From Natrarchaeobius oligotrophus (GTDB lineage: Archaea; Halobacteriota; Halobacteria; Halobacteriales; Natrialbaceae): 43,121 bases of DNA. The notes beneath the pieces are model-generated. The model did not search any database. It was not told the DNA's origin and saw only the letters and a list, made by a program, of their open reading frames with translations. Each line of letters opens with the position of its first letter. The stretch's first letter is position 1. The translations under genes were made by a program, and so were the position numbers. Of the stretch, positions 1 through 7,585 are shown one piece after another. The stretch lies in contig NZ_REFZ01000022.1 of assembly GCF_003841465.1 (NCBI RefSeq), positions 1 through 43,121 on the forward strand, given 5' to 3'.

Positions 1-473
1 CCCTCGAGGAGGACCTGCTGCCGGGACGATCGATCGAAGGCGTCGCCACCTCGGCGCTGTACGCCGCCGCCCGCCAGGCCGGCACCCCCCGCAGCCTCGA
101 CGAGATCTCCGCCGTCTCCCGCGTCGAGAAGGACGAGATCGCCCGCACGTACCGGTACGTGATCCGCGAACTCGGCCTCGAGGTCCAGCCCGCAGACCCC
201 GAGAGCTACGTCCCGCGGTTTGCGAGCGACCTCGATCTCTCGGACGAGACCGAACGACGCGCTCGGCGGCTGCTCAAGACGGCCAAGGAGACGGGGATCC
301 ACAGCGGCAAGTCACCGGTCGGCCTCGCCGCCGCGGCGGTGTACGCCGCCGCCCTGCTGACCAACGAGAAGGTCACCCAGAACGAGGTCAGCGAGGTCGC
401 GAGCATCTCCGAGGTCACCATCCGCAACCGGTATCACGAACTGCTCGAGGCCGAAGGCGGCGCGCCGGCGTGA
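1..473 (+). CDS. tfb: Transcription initiation factor IIB, C-terminal part (5' cut by window edge)
   Basis: TFB bridges TBP on the promoter and RNA polymerase. The reading frame is open from base 3, before the first possible internal start at 159, so the gene begins outside the window. The visible 156 residues contain two cyclin-fold-like segments. The first has SLDEISAVSRVEKDEIARTY; the second has NEVSEVASISEVTIRNRY, the classical second-repeat helix-turn-helix that reads the BRE next to the TATA box. The motif GVAAxxLYAAAR is typical of TFB core repeats. Haloarchaea carry several TFB paralogues, so which one this is cannot be told from the fragment. It is followed by about 180 bases without a gene. 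Confidence 0.95.
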   Translation, partial: LEEDLLPGRSIEGVATSALYAAARQAGTPRSLDEISAVSRVEKDEIARTYRYVIRELGLEVQPADPESYVPRFASDLDLSDETERRARRLLKTAKETGIHSGKSPVGLAAAAVYAAALLTNEKVTQNEVSEVASISEVTIRNRYHELLEAEGGAPA

Positions 474-651
474 CCCGAACGTGAGATCGGCTGCGACCGC
501 GCGTCGTCGGATGTGGAGTCGTCGCGTCCGTCGTTTCGATTCAGTTTCGTCTTTCCAATTCGGTATTGATCCGCGTTAGTGTCGACTTTCCCGGCGCGGA
601 ACCGTTCTAACCGGGGCATACTGAAGGGGGTAGTCGGTGCCTTCGATCGAT

Positions 652-828
652 ATGTACGCCGATACGCCCGCCAACGCTGGCCGCGGAGAGTGCGTCGACG
701 CGACCTGTGACAACTGCGAGTCCGACGACGAGATTGCCTACACGCTCCGGACGTACGTCGACGGCGGATCGGGCGAGCAGGTCGACCTCCACTTCTGCTC
801 GAACGATTGCTTGCGCGTCTGGACGTGA
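652..828 (+). CDS. Small zinc-finger-like protein (58 aa), function unknown
   Basis: A 58-residue acidic protein with cysteines arranged as C-x4-C-x2-C near the N-terminus (CVDATCDNC) and C-x3-C near the C-terminus (CSNDC), which suggests a single zinc site. Many such mini-proteins occur in haloarchaea; their roles are mostly unknown. ATG at 652 is preferred; an in-frame GTG at 637 would add five residues. It stands alone between the TFB gene and convergent nirK. The stretch 829-1069 holds no convincing gene. Confidence 0.7.
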   Translation: MYADTPANAGRGECVDATCDNCESDDEIAYTLRTYVDGGSGEQVDLHFCSNDCLRVWT

Positions 829-1069
829 GAGATCGGTCGCGAGGCGACGTCCCGTTGCCCTCACGCCAATTCGTCGGAGCGACGGGAGCGACCGTCGACG
901 ACGACGGCTCAGTACACGGCTATCTGTGCTACAACAGTACGAAATTTCGAACGAGGGTGTATGAAATACTCGGTTGGAACGGGAGTGCTCGGCGTCTCTC
1001 GAGTCGAGCCGGGGAGCTGTGCAACGAGAGCTGCCGGCGGGAAAAGCCGCGGCGTCGGGCCGTGACGGA

Positions 1070-2170
1070 TCACGGCTCGTCGTAGACGTCCGGGTTCGGG
1101 TCTCCCTGGACGTCGATCACCGCGAGCGCGCCCTTGTTTACGACCCGCGAGAGCGCGTGGTCGACGATCTTGATCGGGCCGGGAACGGGGAGTTCCATCT
1201 CGCCCGCGACGACGGTGCCGGGTGCGATCGGCGACGTCTCCACGTTTCGCGCCGGCTCCGAGAGCAGGTCGCCGTCGCGGTAGAACCGCGACCAGACGTT
1301 GCCGATCGGGTGGAGCGCGCTGGTGAAGTTCGGGCCGCCGTTGGCGAAGTACACTCGAACCGTCTCGCCGACTTCGGCCTCGACGGGACCGTGCTGGCCG
1401 TCCTCGGTGAAGCCGTAGGCCTCGCCGTTCATGAGGACGTACGTCGGGTCCTCGTCGGCCGAGGCGTCGAAGTCGAAGTGGTGGTGGCCGTCCTCGCCCG
1501 TATCGCCGTTGGTGTACAGCTCGTGCTGGCCGAAGTAGAACTCCCGGTCGACTTCCGGGAGCCCTTCTTTGGGTTCGACGAGGATCGCGCCGAACATCCC
1601 CAGGCTGATGTGTTGGTCCATGTTCGGGACCGCACAGTGGTAGATGTGCACGCCGGGGTACTTCGTCTTGAACCGGAGTCTGGCCGGCTCGTCACCGGGT
1701 GCGATCGTCGTCGCGACGGCGCCGCCGCCGGGTCCGTACACCGCGTGGAAGTCCACGTTGTGGGTGTCCCTGTTGTGTTCGTCGGGCACCTCGAAGGTGA
1801 GGTCGATCGTGTCGCCTTCGCGGACCCGGATCATCGGGCCGGGGATCTGGCCGTCGTAGGTCATGTACTCGACGGTGACGTCGGGTTCGACCTCCGCGAC
1901 CACCTCGATCGTCTCGAGGGTGATCTCGTGCGTCCGCGGCTCGTCCCAGTCGACCGGCGGCGGAACGTCGGTCGGGTCAGCCGCGATGTGGCCGACGCCG
2001 ACCTCCTCGGCCGGCGGCAGTCCCTGGTCGCCGTCGTCGGCGTCGGCGTTCCCGTTCCCCCCCGCCTCGCTCGGCGGAGCGTCGGTAGTGAGACAGCCGG
2101 CGACCGCGACGGCACCGGTCGCGCCGGCAGCCTGGATGAACGATCGTCGGTTAATGGTAGTTGTAGTCAT
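1070..2170 (-). CDS. nirK: Copper-containing nitrite reductase, Tat lipoprotein
   Basis: NirK reduces nitrite to nitric oxide outside the membrane during denitrification. The 366-residue protein begins with a twin-arginine motif (R8-R9, NRRSFIQAAG) and a lipobox cysteine (C26, VAGC), so it is probably exported folded and lipid-anchored. The two cupredoxin domains carry the full copper set: type 1 ligands H137, C179, H187 and M192; type 2 ligands H142, H178 and H338; catalytic D140 (HNVDFHA) and H287 (LHPIG). Length is normal. The His-rich loop after about residue 226 (DGHHHFDFD) lies where other NirKs are variable. A perfect CGAA-N4-TTCG palindrome lies 78 bases upstream of the start. No nar, nor or nos gene is in this window. 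Its electron donor is probably a halocyanin, not seen here. Confidence 0.95.
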   Translation of the reverse strand: MTTTTINRRSFIQAAGATGAVAVAGCLTTDAPPSEAGGNGNADADDGDQGLPPAEEVGVGHIAADPTDVPPPVDWDEPRTHEITLETIEVVAEVEPDVTVEYMTYDGQIPGPMIRVREGDTIDLTFEVPDEHNRDTHNVDFHAVYGPGGGAVATTIAPGDEPARLRFKTKYPGVHIYHCAVPNMDQHISLGMFGAILVEPKEGLPEVDREFYFGQHELYTNGDTGEDGHHHFDFDASADEDPTYVLMNGEAYGFTEDGQHGPVEAEVGETVRVYFANGGPNFTSALHPIGNVWSRFYRDGDLLSEPARNVETSPIAPGTVVAGEMELPVPGPIKIVDHALSRVVNKGALAVIDVQGDPNPDVYDEP

Positions 2171-2248
2171 TTTCCTTAACCTCTATCCCCATATTTGCCA
2201 TACACACGTTCACCTCTGTCGCAAATTCTTGAACGGGGAGAAACTGAG

Positions 2249-2260
2249 CGAACATGTTCG
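2249..2260. promoter_or_regulatory. CGAA-N4-TTCG palindrome upstream of nirK
   Basis: CGAACATGTTCG is a perfect 12-base palindrome 78 bases upstream of the nirK start. A CGAA-N4-TTCG motif has been described at promoters controlled by the anaerobic regulator NarO in Haloferax volcanii. I recall this from the literature and cannot verify it here. NarO itself is not encoded in the window. Confidence 0.65.
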
Positions 2261-2339
2261 TGTCAGTGGTGGGACGAATCGGAGAAGAACGGCCGTCAGG
2301 CTGGATCGACGCGGTTCGACGTCCGTGGCGCGTCGACGA

Positions 2340-2603
2340 CTACGGCCGCCAGATTACGGTGACGACCTCCGTCCCGCCGTCGACCGTCTCGTAGGCGTAC
2401 CCCCTCTCCTCGAGTTTCGGAAAGAGAAACCGCGGCACGCGATCGTTTCGCTGGATCAGCACGGTCTCGTCGGGGAGGTCGACGAGCCGCTCGAGCGTGC
2501 GCTGTAGCGGCTCCGGGGGGCCGAGCGTTCGGACGTCGATCGTTTCGCGCGGTCGGTCCGACGGTGCGTCGGTTCGGTCGACGATCGATGCGAGCGACTG
2601 CAT
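2340..2603 (-). CDS. DUF2249 domain protein A (87 aa)
   Basis: A short protein of the DUF2249 family, a small alpha/beta fold related to TusA/SirA. The core is recognisable: DVRTLGPPEPLQRTLERL, then DETVLIQRNDRVPRFLFPKLEERG, then a last beta strand (TEVVTVIWRP). The first 20 residues form a polar extension that the other two copies lack. No cysteine is present, so TusA-like sulfur relay is not supported. DUF2249 genes recur beside nitrite and nitric oxide metabolism genes in haloarchaea; the biochemical role is unknown. Transcribed towards nirK, starting 170 bases upstream of the nirK palindrome region. Confidence 0.8.
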   Translation of the reverse strand: MQSLASIVDRTDAPSDRPRETIDVRTLGPPEPLQRTLERLVDLPDETVLIQRNDRVPRFLFPKLEERGYAYETVDGGTEVVTVIWRP

Positions 2604-2733
2604 ACGGGACCGATCGGCCCGCAGTCACCTCTCTCTCGTGCCGTACGTGTTCGCGACCCGACGGTCGACGACGGCGTTCGGCCACGCGGCTGTCGGGCGT
2701 CGGTACCGTGACGGACGGGGGCCGCGGCGCGTC

Positions 2734-2844
2734 TCACGGGGATCCGAGGTGGTGTGTCGCGTGCGTCCCGCAGTCCGCAAAAGCCGGCGGGTTGCAAACG
2801 AACGTATTCCCGGCTAGATCAGCGGGTATCTGCGGACCACGCAC
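2734..2844 (-). CDS. Possible 36-aa Cys/His-rich mini-ORF
   Basis: On the minus strand a GTG-started frame encodes about 36 residues ending CNPPAFADCGTHATHHLGSP. The cluster C-x7-C-x2-H-x2-HH looks like a small metal site. This is the only coding-like signal in the 283-base gap between two DUF2249 genes. A near-palindrome lies inside it, so it may instead be leader sequence. I do not recognise a family and the length gives no statistical support. Confidence 0.2.
   Translation of the reverse strand: MRGPQIPADLAGNTFVCNPPAFADCGTHATHHLGSP
2799..2810. promoter_or_regulatory. Near-match CGAA-N4-TTCC upstream of DUF2249 protein A
   Basis: CGAACGTATTCC differs at one position from the perfect palindromes at 2249, 3161, 3503 and 4411. 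It lies 195 bases upstream of DUF2249 protein A, further than the other boxes are from their genes, so assignment is weak. Confidence 0.35.
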
Positions 2845-2886
2845 CCGTGTGGCGGTCGGAGAATCCGTCTCTCGCCGAACGATCGA

Positions 2887-3120
2887 TCAGCGCTCGCGTT
2901 TCGGGAACCGCGCCACGAACTCCTCGGGACCGACGCGTTCGACCTCGTAGCCGTCGGCGTCGAAGCTCTCGACTTCGGCCTGGAACTCGTAGAACAGCGG
3001 CTTGGGCTCGTGGTCGTTGACGATGGTTAGCGTCTCGCCGGGCTCGAGCGCGTCGAACTGCTCGTGGATGGTCGGATGGCGGTTCACCGGCGGGACGTCC
3101 CTGACGTCGAGTCTCGTCAT
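2887..3120 (-). CDS. DUF2249 domain protein B (77 aa)
   Basis: The most typical of the three DUF2249 proteins: LDVRDVPPVNRHPTIHEQFD, then LEPGETLTIVNDHEPKPLFY, then EFQAEVESFDADGYEVERV. The NDHEPKPLFY stretch is the family signature. It has no cysteine. The ATG at 3118-3120 sits 40 bases downstream of a perfect CGAA-N4-TTCG palindrome. It has its own promoter-sized gap on either side and is probably transcribed separately from its paralogues. Confidence 0.85.
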   Translation of the reverse strand: MTRLDVRDVPPVNRHPTIHEQFDALEPGETLTIVNDHEPKPLFYEFQAEVESFDADGYEVERVGPEEFVARFPKRER

Positions 3121-3160
3121 GCGAACGGAGGTCGACGCCCCGGACGGATCGGTGTTCGTG

Positions 3161-3172
3161 CGAACCGGTTCG
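3161..3172. promoter_or_regulatory. CGAA-N4-TTCG palindrome upstream of DUF2249 protein B
   Basis: CGAACCGGTTCG is a fully symmetrical 12-mer 40 bases upstream of the ATG of DUF2249 protein B, matching the boxes at nirK and the other cluster promoters. Confidence 0.6.
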
Positions 3173-3195
3173 GCCGCCCCGCTTCGTCGGCACCC

Positions 3196-3423
3196 TCAGG
3201 CGCGTTCGATGAACACGCGCCAGACGCCGTCGTCGCGTCGTTCGCTCTCGTGAGCGAAGCCGCGCGCCTCGAGTACCTCGTACAGCGGAGCCGGTTCGAA
3301 GGGCGCGAGCAGCCGAAGCCGGTCGTCGGACTCGAGTTGCTCGAGTGCGGTCACGATGTCGTCGAACGGTGGGCCGTCGATCTCCCGGACGTCGAGCGTC
3401 CGGTCGGCTGGTTCGGATGCCAT
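3196..3423 (-). CDS. DUF2249 domain protein C (75 aa)
   Basis: Third DUF2249 paralogue: RTLDVREIDGPPFDDIVTAL, then LESDDRLRLLAPFEPAPLYE, then VLEARGFAHESERRDDGVWR. The ATG at 3423 is chosen because the domain begins eight residues later; a GTG at 3462 would add 13 Pro/Arg-rich residues with no family match. With the ATG start, the upstream palindrome at 3503 lies 79 bases away, nearly the same spacing as at nirK. The palindrome is shared with the divergent Bat-type regulator. No cysteine. Confidence 0.8.
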   Translation of the reverse strand: MASEPADRTLDVREIDGPPFDDIVTALEQLESDDRLRLLAPFEPAPLYEVLEARGFAHESERRDDGVWRVFIERA

Positions 3424-3502
3424 GGATCGCCGTTCGGGAGGTGGGCTGTTGGGCGTTGGCACGAATCAGTTCGGCACTCATTCCCAGTCGGTAGGAATCG
3501 GG

Positions 3503-3514
3503 CGAATATATTCG
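3503..3514. promoter_or_regulatory. CGAA-N4-TTCG palindrome between DUF2249 protein C and the HTH regulator
   Basis: CGAATATATTCG is symmetrical over all 12 bases and contains a TATATA core. It lies 38 bases upstream of the regulator start at 3553 and 79 bases upstream of DUF2249 protein C on the other strand, so one site could serve two divergent promoters. Its core may itself be the TATA element of the regulator. Confidence 0.65.
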
Positions 3515-3552
3515 TCACCACGGGTTCGTACTGACGATTAGAAGGTGATTAC

Positions 3553-4227
3553 ATGGCCCAGGCGACACTCACGGTGACGATGCCGGAGCAGGTGTGGATT
3601 CAGCAGGTCTCGACGGAGTACCCCGAGGCGACCTTCCGCGTGCTGGCCGCGGTTCCCGGTGCGGAGTCGGGGTTCGCGCTCGTTCGCGTCACCGGACCGG
3701 ACGTTCCGGAAGTCGTCAGCGACGTCGAGGCCCACCCACAGATCACGGAACTCACGCTCGTCCAGTGGACCGACGACGAGGCGACGATCCACTTCGAGAC
3801 GACGGCTCCGCTGTTGCTGTTTTCCTCGCGCGAGTCCGGAATGCCGATCGAACTCCCCGTCGAAATTCGCGACGGCGAGGCGACGGTCGAGGTGGCCGGC
3901 TCGCGAGAACGGCTCGCGGAACTGGCCGAACAGCTCGAGCAGTTCGGGCTCAGGTACCGCATCGACAACGTCACCGAACGCCTCCACGAGAGTCAACTCC
4001 TCTCGGATCGCCAGCTCGAGGTCGTCGCCGCCGCGGTCGAGCAGGGGTACTACGACACGCCCCGCCGGTGTTCGCTGACCGAACTCGCGGATCACCTCGA
4101 CATCGCCAAATCGACCTGCAGCGAGACGCTCCACCGCGCCGAGGAGGCGATCGTCAAGCGATTCGTCGAGGACGTTCCGGGCCTCGACGACCAAGACCCG
4201 CTCGTCGAACAGTTCGCGACCGGTTGA
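3553..4227 (+). CDS. Bat-type (HTH-10) transcriptional regulator
   Basis: A 224-residue regulator of the bacterio-opsin-activator type. Residues 1-155 are the N-terminal Bat-associated sensor region, opening with the beta strand ATLTVTMPEQVWI. Residues 165-220 are the HTH: LSDRQLEVVAAAVEQGYYDT, then SLTELADHLDIAKSTCSETL and HRAEEAIVKRFV. This HTH-10 architecture is shared with DmsR-like regulators of anaerobic respiration. There is no N-terminal multi-cysteine cluster, so it is not NarO-like. A good ribosome-binding site (GAAGGTGAT) precedes the ATG. Its position between nirK/DUF2249 genes and the Fe-S/NrfD operon suggests it controls one or both; this is inference. Confidence 0.85.
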   Translation: MAQATLTVTMPEQVWIQQVSTEYPEATFRVLAAVPGAESGFALVRVTGPDVPEVVSDVEAHPQITELTLVQWTDDEATIHFETTAPLLLFSSRESGMPIELPVEIRDGEATVEVAGSRERLAELAEQLEQFGLRYRIDNVTERLHESQLLSDRQLEVVAAAVEQGYYDTPRRCSLTELADHLDIAKSTCSETLHRAEEAIVKRFVEDVPGLDDQDPLVEQFATG

Positions 4228-4400
4228 GGTCGTTTCTCGTCGATCGGCGACGTCGCGTCGGTACTGATCCCCCACGCCGGCGGCCGATCTAGACTCCGTC
4301 CACCCGAGACGGACCGCTTCGTCCGTCTCGGATCGCTTCGTTTCCTCGCCGTCGGACGGTTTCCGGCCGGATCGTACTCGGGCCGTCGACGCGGGCACCG

Positions 4401-4422
4401 TATATAACACCGAACAAGTTCG
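4401..4422 (+). promoter_or_regulatory. TATA box and CGAA-N4-TTCG palindrome of the Fe-S/NrfD operon
   Basis: The 347-base gap 4228-4574 has no gene. It holds a strong TATA-like element (TATATAAC, 4401-4408) and, two bases later, the perfect palindrome CGAACAAGTTCG (4411-4422). A second, related palindrome (TGAACGTATTCA, 4501-4512) lies nearer the gene. If transcription starts about 25 bases after the TATA box, the operon has an untranslated leader of about 140 bases, long for a haloarchaeon. Confidence 0.6.
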
Positions 4423-4574
4423 CACCGGTTCTCACGAGTTGGAAATCGGCTCGATACTTCAATCGTATCTAGTTGTGACTCCGCACCAGTGGAGCACAAA
4501 TGAACGTATTCAAGTATCTGTCGCTGAGTATCCACTCCGTGAGAGAAACAACATGCCAGGGGTGTTCTGAGTAG

Positions 4575-6179
4575 ATGAGTACAGACGACGAGTCATTCCA
4601 CCCGCTCGGCGAGGAGTGGGAGAACGATCTCGAGGCCATGCTCGACGATACCGAGTACGACAGCGATCTCGGGATGGACATGGCCAGAGACGCGATGCGC
4701 GTCACCAAAGGCGAACTGTCCGAGGCCGAGTTCCACGAGAAGTACCACGAGGACGTCATGGAGGAGTTCGGCGTCGACGACCGTCCCACCGAGGAGGCCT
4801 ACGAGGAGCTGAAGGCCGCCGAGGAGGGGACGTTCTCCCGCGTGCTCTCGACGTTCGAGGGCGACGGCGAGGACGGTCGCCGCGACGTGATGAAAAAGAT
4901 GGGGGCGGGAGCCGCGTTCGTCGGACTCGGTGCCTGGGGAACCGCCGACGCCGGCGAACCGGAGCCGAACGTCGCCGCCCAGGAGGACGACGACGGCGAG
5001 GACGGCATCCAGTGGGGGATGGCGATCGATCTCGAGCGCTGTGACGGCTGTCTCTCCTGCGTGACCGCCTGCTCCCAGGAGAACGACCTGGACCAGGGGG
5101 TCAACTGGATGTACGTCCTCGACTACGAGGAGCCCCGAGGCGGCGCGGACACGAGCCGAAACCGGCTCGTCCGACCGTGCCAGCACTGCACCGACGCGCC
5201 GTGTGAGAAGGTGTGCCCGACGACGGCCCGTCACACCCGCGACAGCGACGGTCTCGTCCTGACCGACTACGACGTCTGCATCGGCTGTCGGTACTGTCAG
5301 GTCGCCTGTCCCTACGGCGTCAACTACTTCCAGTGGGACGAACCCGACGCGAGCATCGACGAAGTTCGCGAGCACGCCGAACAGATGGGCGCGGAGAACG
5401 ACCACCTGTACGACGAGCGCGGCCGGTGGACCGACAGCCGCGCGCCTCGCGGCGTCATGAGCAAGTGTACGATGTGTCCGACCCGCCAGGACGGGTTCAA
5501 AGGCGACGAGTACGTCGGGACGACGGCCTGCGAAGAAGCGTGTCCGCCGGACGCGATCCAGTTCGGAAACATGAACGATCCCGACAGCGACCCACAGACG
5601 TACATCGACAACCCGAGCCGGGGACGCGCGCTCGTCCGGATGGACGTCAGCGCACCCTCGGCCGACACGCTCGAGGAGCAACTCGACGGCGCCGACGACG
5701 ACCTCGAGTCCGTCCTCGACGCGTCCGAGGACCTCGACGAGGAGATGCTCCGGATCCTCCTTGCGATCGACATCGTCACCGAGGAGATGGGCGTCGGCGA
5801 CTCCGAGTACGTCGAGTACGAACAGAACATTCTGGAGATCTTCGACGTGCTCGAGTCTCACGGCCTCGACCTCGCGAGCGAGGACGTCCTCGTCCCGCTC
5901 CGTCTGGCGGACGAGCCGGGCGAAGACGACGAGTTCGACGGGCCGAGCGAAAGCGACGCGCAGGCCGCACTCGAGGCCTACGCCGGTTCGCCCGAGTCGA
6001 ACTTCCGGCTGCTCGAGGACATCGGGACCAACCCGAACATCGTCTACCTGGGTAACGAACCTGGTCCGAACGCACAGCAGGTCGACGGTCCGGTCGCCTA
6101 CGACGACGTGGGCCTGACGGACAACCGCAAGGACGTGCTCGACGAGAAGACGGTCGGTGACGCAGGGGTGTCGCTATGA
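4575..6179 (+). CDS. Four-cluster [4Fe-4S] protein (DmsB/PsrB/NrfC type) with internal Tat motif
   Basis: An electron-transfer subunit with 16 cluster cysteines in four groups: C156-C159-C162-C166, C202-C205-C210-C214, C235-C238-C241-C245 and C298-C301-C319-C323. This is the DmsB/PsrB/NrfC pattern. Two things are unusual. A twin-arginine stretch (GRRDVMKKMGAGAAFVGLGA) begins only at residue 101, after 100 acidic residues with no Fe-S motif. Between the last cysteines and the usual C-terminal tail (NFRLLEDIGTNPNIVYLG, from about 476) lies an acidic helical insert of about 120 residues (355-474). Length 534 against about 200-300 for relatives. The stop overlaps the next start by four bases. The family passes electrons between quinone and a redox partner. 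No molybdopterin subunit is encoded nearby. Confidence 0.88.
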   Translation: MSTDDESFHPLGEEWENDLEAMLDDTEYDSDLGMDMARDAMRVTKGELSEAEFHEKYHEDVMEEFGVDDRPTEEAYEELKAAEEGTFSRVLSTFEGDGEDGRRDVMKKMGAGAAFVGLGAWGTADAGEPEPNVAAQEDDDGEDGIQWGMAIDLERCDGCLSCVTACSQENDLDQGVNWMYVLDYEEPRGGADTSRNRLVRPCQHCTDAPCEKVCPTTARHTRDSDGLVLTDYDVCIGCRYCQVACPYGVNYFQWDEPDASIDEVREHAEQMGAENDHLYDERGRWTDSRAPRGVMSKCTMCPTRQDGFKGDEYVGTTACEEACPPDAIQFGNMNDPDSDPQTYIDNPSRGRALVRMDVSAPSADTLEEQLDGADDDLESVLDASEDLDEEMLRILLAIDIVTEEMGVGDSEYVEYEQNILEIFDVLESHGLDLASEDVLVPLRLADEPGEDDEFDGPSESDAQAALEAYAGSPESNFRLLEDIGTNPNIVYLGNEPGPNAQQVDGPVAYDDVGLTDNRKDVLDEKTVGDAGVSL

Positions 6180-7585
6180 GCACGAAGACGCCGACCAAGG
6201 AGGACATCCTCCGTCCGACCAACACGTTCACGAAGAAGTACGTCGCGCTCTTTGGCGTCTGCGCCCTCGTGTTCGGTGCGTTCCTGGTCGGCTGGCTGTA
6301 CCAGCTACAGCAGGGGCTGGCCGTCACCGGCCTCTCCGACTGGGGCTCGGGCGGCGGCGTCACGTGGGGACTGTACATCGGCGCGTTCATCTGGTGGGTC
6401 GGCATCGCCCACGGCGGTATCATCCTCTCGGCCGCGGTCAGGCTGCTCGGGATGGACCGATACATGCCGGTCGCTCGACTCGCGGAACTGCTGACGATCG
6501 CCGGCCTCTCCGCGGCCGGTTTCTACATTCTCGTCCACATGGGCCGTCCGGACCGGATGGTCACGAGCGTGCTCGGCCACTACCACATCACGGTCAACAA
6601 CTCGCCGCTGGTGTGGGACGTCACCGTCATCACGGCCTACTTCGTGCTGACGGCGACCTACCTCGGCCTCACGCTTCGATACGACATCTCGCGGCTTCGC
6701 GATCAGCTTCCCTCGTTCGCGCCGGAAGTCGGCGGCAAACAGCTTCCCGACGTGTATGGACTGGTCTACGACGCGATGACGGTCGGCTACAGCGAGAAAG
6801 AAGACGAGATCATCGAGCGGATGGTCTGGTGGGTCGCGCTGGCGATCATCATCATGGCTCCGCTGTTGCTCCACGGCGGGGTCATCCCGTGGCTGTTCGC
6901 CGTCCTGCCGAACTATCCGGGCTGGTTCGGTGCGATCCAGGGGCCGCAGTTCCTGACGATCGCGCTGACGTCCGCGATCAGCGGCGTCATCCTCGTTTCC
7001 TACGCGTTCCGTCGCGCGTACGACTGGGATCACATCATCACCGACGACATCTTCCGCGGACTCCTGCTGTGGCTCGGCTTCTTCAGCCTGCTGTTCCTGT
7101 GGCTGCAGCTCCAGCAGCTCACCGCGGGTAGCTTCGCGCCGACGGTCGACCACGCGGACGCGACCGCCTCCAAGTTCTCGCACCCGATGTACATCGTTCC
7201 GATTCTGATGGTACTCGGCGTCCTCGCGTACATCTTCGCGACGACGCTTCGGCCGTCGCTGTTCAGCAAGAAGCGGGCGATCGTCGCCGGCGTGTTCGTG
7301 CTGTTCGCGACGCTCGTCGAGAAGACCTACTTCGTCATCTCGGGCTTTTGGTATCCGACGTTCAGCATCTACGAGGGAACGCCCGGCGAGTACTTCCCGA
7401 GCGCGATCGAGCTGATGTCGGTGTTCGGTACGATCGGGATGGTCACGCTGATCTTCCTGGTCGTTTCGAAGCTGGTTCCGGTCGTCGAACTCCACGCGGT
7501 CGAGCACCTTCGCGGTGATCACGGCCACGACGGCGATCACGAGTCAGCCCACGACGCCGCGACCGAACCGGAGGTGGAAGCATGA
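6176..7585 (+). CDS. NrfD/PsrC-type quinone-site membrane subunit
   Basis: A 469-residue integral membrane protein with about ten hydrophobic helices, as expected for the long NrfD/PsrC/ActC branch that binds (mena)quinol and works with the Fe-S protein encoded just upstream. Landmarks are WGLYIGAFIWWVGIAHGG in the second helix, GFYILVHMGRPDRM after the third, and LLHGGVIPW in the fifth. The C-terminus is His/Asp-rich (RGDHGHDGDHESAHD) and could bind metal. The start codon overlaps the previous stop (ATGA), and its own stop overlaps the start of the small subunit, implying translational coupling and a shared complex. Confidence 0.88.
   Translation: MSTKTPTKEDILRPTNTFTKKYVALFGVCALVFGAFLVGWLYQLQQGLAVTGLSDWGSGGGVTWGLYIGAFIWWVGIAHGGIILSAAVRLLGMDRYMPVARLAELLTIAGLSAAGFYILVHMGRPDRMVTSVLGHYHITVNNSPLVWDVTVITAYFVLTATYLGLTLRYDISRLRDQLPSFAPEVGGKQLPDVYGLVYDAMTVGYSEKEDEIIERMVWWVALAIIIMAPLLLHGGVIPWLFAVLPNYPGWFGAIQGPQFLTIALTSAISGVILVSYAFRRAYDWDHIITDDIFRGLLLWLGFFSLLFLWLQLQQLTAGSFAPTVDHADATASKFSHPMYIVPILMVLGVLAYIFATTLRPSLFSKKRAIVAGVFVLFATLVEKTYFVISGFWYPTFSIYEGTPGEYFPSAIELMSVFGTIGMVTLIFLVVSKLVPVVELHAVEHLRGDHGHDGDHESAHDAATEPEVEA

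Noticed and set aside
974-2179. Long plus-strand open frame opposite nirK
   Set aside because: Arg/Val-rich antisense translation of nirK, a result of high GC and halophile codon bias; no family motif.
3553-4227. Bat-type regulator as NarO
   Set aside because: NarO is described as needing a cysteine cluster; this protein has only two isolated cysteines, both within the C-terminal HTH.
4552-4575. Tiny upstream frame (M-P-G-V-F-stop) before the Fe-S gene
   Set aside because: Too short to judge; no sign of conservation or of an attenuator structure.
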